Assembly (NCBI RefSeq): GCF_000020605.1
Contig: NC_012781.1
Coordinates: 2,605,501-2,669,500 of the forward strand
Length of the DNA: 64,000 nucleotides
Source of the DNA: Agathobacter rectalis ATCC 33656
Lineage (GTDB): Bacteria; Bacillota; Clostridia; Lachnospirales; Lachnospiraceae
Reading direction: 5' to 3'
The notes under the pieces are model-generated. The model worked only from the letters and a program-made list of their open reading frames with translations, was not told the origin of the DNA and made no database searches. Positions 7,640-14,962 of this stretch are shown here, piece after piece. The translations under genes were made by a program, and so were the position numbers. Positions within the stretch are counted from its first letter, which is position 1. Each line of letters starts with the position of its first letter.

Positions 7640-7704
7640 CTACCTCAGGAATTCAGCTTAGTTAAAGCGTTAAATTCTGCAGTGGTTTTAATTATGCAGT
7701 CTTT

Positions 7705-10218
7705 TTAATTTCTATATCCATAATACCAATACCAATATAGTGCGTTCACCAGATTTTTTAATTCAGCAGATGAATTTCCACTATTAATGACCTTCTGTGA
7801 ATAGCTGAACGGACCATAGTCCAGCTCTAAAATACAGGCCTTATTCTTTTCGGTGACTTTGCATGCATAATTACTATTCAGGTTGCGTGCCATTATTCCG
7901 TTTATATCTACACAATACACCCCATCTGAAGCCTTTTTAGGTGTCAGACTGACTTCATTGCCATATGCATTAACATAGCTGAACTTGTAATTGTTTATAT
8001 CACAGCCTTCGTTCACCATAAAATAATGTCTTACTGTCATCTCAGACTTACATATCAGAGAGCTTCCGTAATATGTCAGTCCATTACTCTGACTATTTGC
8101 ACTATCTGTTTTAATGACAGCCTTATATGCAGCAAAATCAGCTGCTGCGACAATTTTATCGGTATCGCTTAAAATAGCGTTTGCCGGCTTGCCTGTGTTA
8201 TATTTAAAGAAGCTCTGCGCTGCCGTTCCATAGTTTAAGAGTGCCTTCACCAGCTTAATGGTTTCTTCCGGATACTCGTTTGATTTTGACAGGAGCTCGG
8301 TGGCATATTCTTTTACACTGTAAGTGTATTCATTTCCACTATTACCATCCACCACCATTTTGGCTTTAACAGTATCTGACATCTGTGCAGCATTTAGTGG
8401 ACATGCAAACTTATATATAACCTTTCCGTTTTTCTCAACAGGGATTGCATCGTTTACGCTGACCTTATATGGCTGGCTATTATTCACCGTAAACTCCATA
8501 TATGCGTTGCTGTTTGATTTGATACTTTCAGGAAGCTCCATATAGTAGTTCATATCAATATTATCTTTTAAAGTAAGGCTTCTGCCAACAAGCTTCTCAG
8601 AATCTTTTTCTACATTATTGGCGGTAAATGCTTTAATACAGAAATTACCATACACATTCTGATAATTCCAACTGCTGGAATATGCCAACCCTGTCCCATA
8701 GAAATAATAGCTTGCCGTATTATCACTTGACGCATGATTCTCCCACACCATTTCATTATTATAATTTACATCCCCGGTCATCGCTGCCTCAATGTCAACG
8801 GCAGGTGTATCAGTAGTCACTACAACCGAATAGTTTGTCCCAGGCTTCAGATTAACCGCTGATTTAAGTGGAATTGTGTATACTCCGGCATAGGTTGTCT
8901 GCCCTGTAGTGGTAGCAGTCTCCTGCTTTGTTCCGCTGGTTGGCTTTGTCTTATCCTTTAAATCTGTATAAATCTCTATTGTATAATTAACATTTGTTTT
9001 AGATGTAATAGACAGGGAAACTGCTTTTAAGTCCTCAGAAGATACTCCCTGTTTTGTCTGAGTAGTAAAAACATTGGCCAATTTCCTGTAACTGCTTTGA
9101 TGGGCTACATTTAATCCTCCATCAACCTGATAATTGTTATCATATCCATCATTAGCAGAAAAATCAAACACCCAAGCCGTATCGGATAAAGAAAAAGTTT
9201 CATATGACATCCAAAAATAACTCTGATTATAATATGAACCGGTTCCGTCTCCCCAACTATTACGAATAAGCCATGCACCATCTTTTTCAGGTTTAACACC
9301 ATCTCTGAAATTATCTTTAGAATAGTTATCATCCCATCCAACAACCATTACCGCATGACCTGCTCTGTTATTTGTTTTATCATTATAACTGTTATTTATG
9401 TAATGATATCCGGTATCATTATGACTATACATAATTCCCACTGCACCATATTTTTTTATGGCTTTTTTCACATCTGATGCATTTTCCTTGATATTAATCA
9501 TGTATGTATTTTCCAGATGTGCCTTATCCTTTGAATATGCATATTCATCAGATAAACCTGTATTAAGAAAAGTATCAATAGTGCTTGCTGTATATCCGTT
9601 GCTTGCCACCTTACTATATGGTACATCACTCTCGCTTACCGGACCACACCACTGTCCCATTCTGCGTGCCGCCATCAAATAGTTTCCACCACGATTGAGA
9701 TAACCATACTGAACACTTGTATTATTCATATAGTACTTTGCATAGTCCCCCACTGTTCCACCAAGCGGATCTAACAGCGAATTATATGCATAATACGCCA
9801 GATGCAGTTCACTAAGATCTATATTTTTATCAAACGCACCATCATTAATCAAGTCAAACTCTGCAAGACCTATTGACGAAAATGTCCAGCATGTGCCAAG
9901 AGGATTTTGATTACGAACAGACGGATATTTCGCCTTGATATCGCTGACTCCATTTGCCGGATACTTGCTCTCTATAGTTTCATCTGCAGAATATCCCCAA
10001 TCATCAGAATACGGCACCGACTCATCCGGTTCATACACCGGTGTATTATAATCCAAATCACTCAGAATATATCCACTTGTAATGCTATTTTCTACAATTG
10101 GCTGTTGTTCTGCTTCAACGCCTTGCCCTGCTGACACCGGTTCTGCTGCGACCGGAACAGCCACACCTAATATCATAGCCGCACTTAACACCAATGATAA
10201 AAACTTTTTTGTCTTCAT
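7705..10218 (-). CDS. Secreted papain-family (C1) cysteine protease
   Basis: The 837-residue precursor has a signal peptide (MKTKK, hydrophobic core, cleavage probably after VPVAA or shortly after). A C1 peptidase domain follows at about 95-355: NPLGTCWTFS holds the catalytic Cys, GHAVMVVGWD the His and WLIRNSWG the Asn. A beta-rich middle (about 370-540) and a C-terminal module (about 560-837) come after. The C-terminal module contains LVKALLNYGTAAQSFF, a pattern common at the end of clostridial surface proteins. It should act outside the cell or in the wall on peptides or proteins. Unlike the five secreted proteins upstream it lacks the FN3-like repeats. It has its own promoter and a good ribosome site (GGAGGAAG). 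No sortase signal is seen. Confidence 0.88.
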   Translation of the reverse strand: MKTKKFLSLVLSAAMILGVAVPVAAEPVSAGQGVEAEQQPIVENSITSGYILSDLDYNTPVYEPDESVPYSDDWGYSADETIESKYPANGVSDIKAKYPSVRNQNPLGTCWTFSSIGLAEFDLINDGAFDKNIDLSELHLAYYAYNSLLDPLGGTVGDYAKYYMNNTSVQYGYLNRGGNYLMAARRMGQWCGPVSESDVPYSKVASNGYTASTIDTFLNTGLSDEYAYSKDKAHLENTYMINIKENASDVKKAIKKYGAVGIMYSHNDTGYHYINNSYNDKTNNRAGHAVMVVGWDDNYSKDNFRDGVKPEKDGAWLIRNSWGDGTGSYYNQSYFWMSYETFSLSDTAWVFDFSANDGYDNNYQVDGGLNVAHQSSYRKLANVFTTQTKQGVSSEDLKAVSLSITSKTNVNYTIEIYTDLKDKTKPTSGTKQETATTTGQTTYAGVYTIPLKSAVNLKPGTNYSVVVTTDTPAVDIEAAMTGDVNYNNEMVWENHASSDNTASYYFYGTGLAYSSSWNYQNVYGNFCIKAFTANNVEKDSEKLVGRSLTLKDNIDMNYYMELPESIKSNSNAYMEFTVNNSQPYKVSVNDAIPVEKNGKVIYKFACPLNAAQMSDTVKAKMVVDGNSGNEYTYSVKEYATELLSKSNEYPEETIKLVKALLNYGTAAQSFFKYNTGKPANAILSDTDKIVAAADFAAYKAVIKTDSANSQSNGLTYYGSSLICKSEMTVRHYFMVNEGCDINNYKFSYVNAYGNEVSLTPKKASDGVYCVDINGIMARNLNSNYACKVTEKNKACILELDYGPFSYSQKVINSGNSSAELKNLVNALYWYWYYGYRN

Positions 10219-10258
10219 TCGACTTCCTCCATTAAAATAATCTGCTACACTTATATCT

Positions 10259-10287
10259 AGTATATCGGATTACCATGTAAAATACAA
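10259..10287 (-). promoter_or_regulatory. Promoter of the C1 protease gene
   Basis: On the minus strand TTGTAT and TATACT are separated by 17 bp and lie about 40 bp upstream of the ATG at 10218. The -10 is close to consensus. Confidence 0.6.
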
Positions 10288-10322
10288 TTACAATGTATCG
10301 TTCTCCATTGTATTAACTCCTC

Positions 10323-10439
10323 TTACGTTTCTTCTTCAAATGTAGGTAAAACCACATCTGGTATCCCATACGCTTCAGTTACTTTTTTAACCGTCTTTCT
10401 AAGTGGTGCTAGAAAGCAACTACCAAAAAATTTTACGGT
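10323..10439 (-). pseudogene. Possible gene remnant (C-terminal fragment, unrecognised)
   Basis: Between the protease promoter and the 149-residue gene, the minus strand holds an open stretch of about 38 codons that lacks a start. It reads like real protein (GSCFLAPLRKTVKKV, then AYGIPDVVLPTFEEE and stop), which suggests the tail of a decayed gene. The family was not recognised. It may equally be chance. Confidence 0.25.
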
Positions 10440-10480
10440 CTATAACCACCATTATATGCATAGGTTAATACCGCGTCACA

Positions 10481-10930
10481 TTAGTCAACCGGTATAATTG
10501 GAAGCTCTATCACTCCGTTATCAGATTTCTGTTCATTATTATTACTCATTCCTGAATTGTCATTATCTGAATCATTATTATTATCGGTGGTTTTTGATGA
10601 GCTCTTTGTATCTTTCAAGCTTTTGCCCGTTTCTTTTGTAGTTGTTGAACTTTCGTCAGAATTCTTTGTATCACCAGATTTGTCCTTATCATCGACTACT
10701 GTTGCTTTGTCTTTTGAGAAATCTGATGAATTCTTATCCACATTACTAGTCTCTGTATTTTCTGTATCCAATATCATCTCTGTAGCTGATACTGTCTCTG
10801 TGGCTATTTCTGAGCTTGTTTTATTTTCAAGTTCCATATTCTTTGCAGGCAGTGCTGCAACTGTAATTGCTATGCCAAAAATCAATATCACTATTGTGCT
10901 AACCATTTTTTTGTTAAACTTAAATTTCAT
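10481..10930 (-). CDS. Small secreted Ser/Asp/Asn/Lys-rich protein
   Basis: The 149-residue product has an N-terminal hydrophobic signal or anchor (VSTIVILIFGIAITVAAL). A long, highly charged, low-complexity region follows (residues 35-135; Ser, Thr, Asp, Asn, Lys), and the protein ends in GVIELPIIPVD. The tail resembles EEWELPIVPGDEG at the mature N-terminus of the neighbouring FN3 protein (11150-12388). It may be the surviving front of a once longer secreted protein, or a small linker-type surface peptide. AAAGGA precedes the ATG by a suitable distance. No enzymatic domain is visible, and the function is unknown. Confidence 0.6.
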   Translation of the reverse strand: MKFKFNKKMVSTIVILIFGIAITVAALPAKNMELENKTSSEIATETVSATEMILDTENTETSNVDKNSSDFSKDKATVVDDKDKSGDTKNSDESSTTTKETGKSLKDTKSSSKTTDNNNDSDNDNSGMSNNNEQKSDNGVIELPIIPVD

Positions 10931-11042
10931 TTTCTATATCCTTTTTATGTAATTCAATTTTTATGAAAGCTCAGCCTTCTCTTAATATATCACAGAAGGT
11001 TTTTATTAATATCCTCACCAGGACAAAAATGAGAGCTGAATC

Positions 11043-11067
11043 TGGACAAGTTAAGAAATCATAAACA
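11043..11067. repeat. 25-bp intergenic repeat, copy 2
   Basis: This matches 7615-7639 at 24 of 25 positions in the same orientation. It again lies downstream of a secreted-protein gene, here just beyond that gene's terminator hairpin. Confidence 0.6.
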
Positions 11068-11080
11068 ATAATAGAAAAAT

Positions 11081-11119
11081 AGGATTAATCCGTCTTATAG
11101 CTGATCAATCCTTTTTTTC
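11081..11119 (-). terminator. Bidirectional terminator after the FN3-protein gene
   Basis: A 10-bp stem (AGGATTGATC / GATTAATCCT on the minus strand, one mismatch) with a 12-nt loop is flanked by T-rich sequence on both strands. It ends the lysozyme-CHAP-FN3 transcript. Confidence 0.65.
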
Positions 11120-11149
11120 TTATATTACTAACGCACTATACCATTTATA

Positions 11150-12388
11150 TCATTTTGTTAATGTTGTCCCGCTCACATTAACATATCCACTATATATTGC
11201 AGAATTACCATCAAAATTGAATGACTTTATACGGAATTTGTAGTTTGTTCCTGATGATAACTTTTCTACTCTATATGTTGTAGTATTTTTATCAGCAATT
11301 CTTGCTATTCGTATCCATTTTCCATCCTTGTACTGCTCAATAATATATCCTGCTGCACTTTCATTCTTAGTCCAATTAATTCTTAGTGCATCGGTTGCTC
11401 TGCCTCCGATCACAACATTTCTGTTATTTATTGGCAATGTTGTTCCGTTTATGTATACGTAGCTACTATATACCGGTATATTTCCATCAAAGTTAAATGA
11501 CTCTATACGGAACTGATATTTTGTTCCTGCCGATAACTTCTCAACTCTGTAAGTTATTGTATTATTATCAGCAATTCTTGCTATTCGTATCCATTTTCCA
11601 CCTTTGTATTGTTCAATAATATATCCTGATGCACTTTTGTTCTTAGCCCAGTTTATTCTCAGTGCATCCGTTGCCCGACCACCTATCACTACATTATTGT
11701 TATACATCGGAAGAGTCATTCCTTTAACAGTAACATATCCACTGTATATGGCAGTATTACCATCAAAGTTAAATGACATTATACGAAAATTGTAGCTTGT
11801 TCCTGCTGATAATTTTTCAACCCTGTATGTTGTGGTATTTTTATCAGCAATCCTTGCTATTCGTACCCACTTTCCATCTTTTTGCTGCTCTATGATATAT
11901 CCTGCTGCACTTTCATTTTTACTCCAATTAATTCTTAATGCATCAGTTGCCCTGCCACCAATCACAACATTAGTATTCTTGGTAGGCAAAGTAGTTCCAC
12001 TTACCAGAACATAATCACTATATAGCGGTACCTTTCCCAAAAACATGAACGTTTTTATTCTAAATTGATATTTTTTGCCTGAAGTCAGTCCTTCAACCTT
12101 ATAAGATATTGTTTTTCCATTCCCAATTCGTGCTATTCGCGTCCACTTTTCATCCTTAAACTGTTCTATAATGTATCCATCTGCATTATTCACCTTATTC
12201 CATTGTAACTGAAAAGTACTCTCTGTTGCATTTGAGCATAAGAATGAATCAACCTTATCAATAACACCTTCATCTCCCGGCACTATCGGCAACTCCCACT
12301 CCTCAGTGGGTTGTGCTGCATAAACCATATTATAATCAAACCCACATATACATACCAAAAATAATAAAATAAACAGTTTTTTCCTCAT
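11150..12388 (-). CDS. Secreted protein made of four fibronectin-III-like repeats
   Basis: The start is set at the ATG at 12386-12388, which has a purine-rich ribosome site upstream. The 412-residue precursor has a signal peptide (RKKLFILLFLVCICGF..., cleavage near VYAA). A short linker with ELPIVPGDEG is followed by four FN3-like repeats of about 92 residues. The first is divergent; the other three share GGRATDALRINW, then GYIIEQ, RIARIA and YRVEKL. There is no catalytic module, so it may act as a bare binding or scaffolding version of the enzymes encoded upstream. It is the last gene of a three-gene unit (lysozyme, CHAP, this) and is followed by a terminator. No LPXTG or other known anchor is present. 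Confidence 0.85.
   Translation of the reverse strand: MRKKLFILLFLVCICGFDYNMVYAAQPTEEWELPIVPGDEGVIDKVDSFLCSNATESTFQLQWNKVNNADGYIIEQFKDEKWTRIARIGNGKTISYKVEGLTSGKKYQFRIKTFMFLGKVPLYSDYVLVSGTTLPTKNTNVVIGGRATDALRINWSKNESAAGYIIEQQKDGKWVRIARIADKNTTTYRVEKLSAGTSYNFRIMSFNFDGNTAIYSGYVTVKGMTLPMYNNNVVIGGRATDALRINWAKNKSASGYIIEQYKGGKWIRIARIADNNTITYRVEKLSAGTKYQFRIESFNFDGNIPVYSSYVYINGTTLPINNRNVVIGGRATDALRINWTKNESAAGYIIEQYKDGKWIRIARIADKNTTTYRVEKLSSGTNYKFRIKSFNFDGNSAIYSGYVNVSGTTLTK
11155..12245 (-). repeat. FN3-like repeat array A (four copies, 276-bp period)
   Basis: Successive copies of the GGRATDALR-coding segment lie at about 11390, 11668 and 11944, a 276-bp step (92 codons). The outermost copy is diverged. 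The copies are highly similar at the DNA level, so the array should recombine with the other four arrays. Confidence 0.8.
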
Positions 12389-12440
12389 ATTTTCCTTACC
12401 CCTTCCACATATCATCCTAGCTACTATTTACAACAAGCAA

Positions 12441-14945
12441 TTATAATGTACTACCTGTTACATATTGGGAACCACTATATAATGGTGTACTTCCATCAAA
12501 ATCAAATGATCTGACTCTAAATACATATGCTGTATTACTTTTAAGTTTCTCAACCCTGTATGTCTGCGTATTTGCATCTGCTATTCTCGCTACCCTAATC
12601 CAATTTCCATTATCATACTTTTCTATTATGTATCCTGATGCACCATTAACCTTATTCCAATTTACTCTCAGTGCATCCTTTGCAGTTCCACCTATACAAA
12701 CACCTGTTGCAACAGCCGGATTGGTTCTTCCGTTTATATATGCATAAGTACTATACAATGGTGTTTTTCCGCTAAAACTAAATGCTTCTATTCTAAACTT
12801 ATATGTTGTAGATGCCTTTAGCCCTTCAACGCGATAAGTCTGTGTATTTGCATCTGCTATTCTCGCTATTCGGATCCACTTTCCGTTTTCATACTTCTCA
12901 ATAATATATCCTGATGTGCCATTTACTTTATTCCAGTTGATCCTAAGTGCATCTGCTGCTCTTCCACCTATTTTTACCCCTGTTACATTAGATACCGTTG
13001 CGGATGTATTAGATGCTGAATTTGTCTTTCCCGAAATATTCTGATATTCACTATATATCGGAACTGATCCATCAAAATCAAATGCCTTTATTCTAAAATT
13101 GTAAGTAGATGCAGACTTTAAATTTTCCACTCTGTATGTAGTTGTATTTGCATCGGCTATTCTTGCAATACGATTCCACTTTCCGTTTTCATATTTTTCT
13201 ATGATATAACCGGAAGCACATATATTCTGACTCCAATTTATTCTTAATGCATCTTTTGCAGTTCCTCCAATCTTCACTCCTGTTACGGATTTCGGATTTG
13301 TTATCCCGGAAACATAAGCATAACTTCCGTATACTTCATCTCCGTCATCTGTAGTGTATCCGCAGACTCTGAAATTATATTGCCTAGAACTTTCCAAATT
13401 TTCAATTCTATATGTATTCGCTCCAGATATTTTAGCAATTCTGCTCCAATTACCATCTTTATACTGCTCTATTATATAACCTGATGCGCTACTGTTTGTA
13501 TTCCAATTAATCCTAAGTGCATCTGACGCGCGTCCTGCCAGCTTCACCCCACTCATAGCAGAAACAGTTTTTTGTTCTTTGGTCACATTAACATATATCT
13601 TAATAGTTCCATATTTGACAGAAGCATTTTTTGCATCTACAACAGACACTTTTATCACTCCGGAACCTGTACTCTCTCCGGTAATAACCATATCACATGA
13701 CCAGCCATTCCAGTCACCATCCCATTTTGCAGAAAAACCGCTTCCCGATGACTCTTTTGCCAACTTACAATTGTCAGGTATCTCTCCCTCCATTGTTAAT
13801 GTAACCCTTTGACTTGTATTTCCCGGTATATTAAGATTAACTGAATATGTAGACGCTTTTAATGTTACATTTCCGGAATACTCAGCATTCCAGCTAACCT
13901 CACACGAAACATTAAGATCCCCTGTAACACTTACAATCCCTTTATACTGCCCGGTAGATCCCATATAGCTTCGATACCAATTATAGTCATTTCCATAAGT
14001 GCATGGATCAGACTTTGATCCATCAGGATATACAAAAACTTCACTTACACTATAATTAAGTCCACTATGATCTATATCTACTCTTTTTCCCGTATCTGTA
14101 TCTAATATTTCATAGCATAAATAGTATGATTTTCCCTTATAAAAATGCTCCGGTACACTGCCCATATCAGTATCAGATATCCATACATGTAATCGATAAT
14201 TAAGTGTATTCTGCTGTCTTTGCAAATATTGCATAGACGCACACCCATTAATTCCATTATAAGAAACATGTGCCCATGTTCCATCTGCTTTTGAAACATA
14301 TACTACTGCACCTGATGGTATTGAACCAATTACTGCTCCACCATGCCCATCTCTGATATTTAATGTGGTTCTTGATGTACAAATGTAGTTTCCTGCATAT
14401 GAAGTACTGCATGTATCATACGACTGAATTCCATTTGATACAAGCAAATAGCTAAACGAATATTTGCCCCATATCCTTGCCCCCTTTTGTATAGTGTTTC
14501 CCCATAATACACCATTCCTTCGTACCTTGGTACTTCCACTATAATTTCCATTTCCGTTACAATCCACGAACGTTATTGTATTTCCTGAAACTGCAGTTAC
14601 AAAAACCGTATGACCCTGTCCACTTGTATTTCCATACTGTATCAGGTCACCGGGCTTTACACTGTAAATATCATAACTCCTTTGCCAGGTCGACGGCATT
14701 GTTCCAAACACATTATATCCCATCATATGTGCAAAACCAAAACACTGTGTTCCATTATCAAATTGTCCATTCCAAACACTATAATTAGGATATTGTGATT
14801 GTAATTGTGATAATTTTGCATCAAATTCTGACTGTGTTACTGCATATACTTTTTGAACATTGCTCAATTGTACCATCAATATGGAGATCATAATACATGC
14901 AATAATCTTAATCCACTTTTTTTCTCTTCTACACATTTGTTTCAT
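12441..14945 (-). CDS. Secreted CHAP-domain amidase/endopeptidase with SH3 and four FN3-like repeats
   Basis: The start is set at the ATG at 14943-14945, which has AGGAGGG upstream; a longer frame would overlap the previous gene. The 834-residue precursor has a signal peptide ending near VYA and then a CHAP-type domain (about 45-175). GTQCFGFAHMM holds the probable catalytic Cys, GHTVFVT the His, and VDCNGNG follows. Next come an SH3-like domain (about 182-240) and an unrecognised beta-rich region of about 210 residues. Four FN3-like repeats end the protein. CHAP enzymes cut peptidoglycan stem peptides or cross-bridges. Everything after the catalytic domain is nearly the same as in the next gene upstream (lysozyme), which points to duplication with exchange of the enzyme. 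Confidence 0.87.
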   Translation of the reverse strand: MKQMCRREKKWIKIIACIMISILMVQLSNVQKVYAVTQSEFDAKLSQLQSQYPNYSVWNGQFDNGTQCFGFAHMMGYNVFGTMPSTWQRSYDIYSVKPGDLIQYGNTSGQGHTVFVTAVSGNTITFVDCNGNGNYSGSTKVRRNGVLWGNTIQKGARIWGKYSFSYLLVSNGIQSYDTCSTSYAGNYICTSRTTLNIRDGHGGAVIGSIPSGAVVYVSKADGTWAHVSYNGINGCASMQYLQRQQNTLNYRLHVWISDTDMGSVPEHFYKGKSYYLCYEILDTDTGKRVDIDHSGLNYSVSEVFVYPDGSKSDPCTYGNDYNWYRSYMGSTGQYKGIVSVTGDLNVSCEVSWNAEYSGNVTLKASTYSVNLNIPGNTSQRVTLTMEGEIPDNCKLAKESSGSGFSAKWDGDWNGWSCDMVITGESTGSGVIKVSVVDAKNASVKYGTIKIYVNVTKEQKTVSAMSGVKLAGRASDALRINWNTNSSASGYIIEQYKDGNWSRIAKISGANTYRIENLESSRQYNFRVCGYTTDDGDEVYGSYAYVSGITNPKSVTGVKIGGTAKDALRINWSQNICASGYIIEKYENGKWNRIARIADANTTTYRVENLKSASTYNFRIKAFDFDGSVPIYSEYQNISGKTNSASNTSATVSNVTGVKIGGRAADALRINWNKVNGTSGYIIEKYENGKWIRIARIADANTQTYRVEGLKASTTYKFRIEAFSFSGKTPLYSTYAYINGRTNPAVATGVCIGGTAKDALRVNWNKVNGASGYIIEKYDNGNWIRVARIADANTQTYRVEKLKSNTAYVFRVRSFDFDGSTPLYSGSQYVTGSTL
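12445..13560 (-). repeat. FN3-like repeat array B (four copies)
   Basis: Four copies of about 90-95 codons. The first begins LAGRASDALRINW; the second and fourth carry GGTAKDALR; the third GGRAADALR. A short Ser/Asn/Thr linker separates copies two and three. Confidence 0.8.
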
Positions 14946-14962
14946 AAAAAATATCCCTCCTA

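Noticed and set aside
10557-10952. 131-codon plus-strand frame rich in Ser, Leu and Val
   Set aside because: It is the mirror of the low-complexity region of the 149-residue secreted protein and has no sensible start signal.
10972-11005. Small hairpin CCTTCT...AGAAGG followed by TTTTT on the plus strand, considered as a terminator
   Set aside because: No plus-strand transcript is expected here, and the stem has only six pairs.
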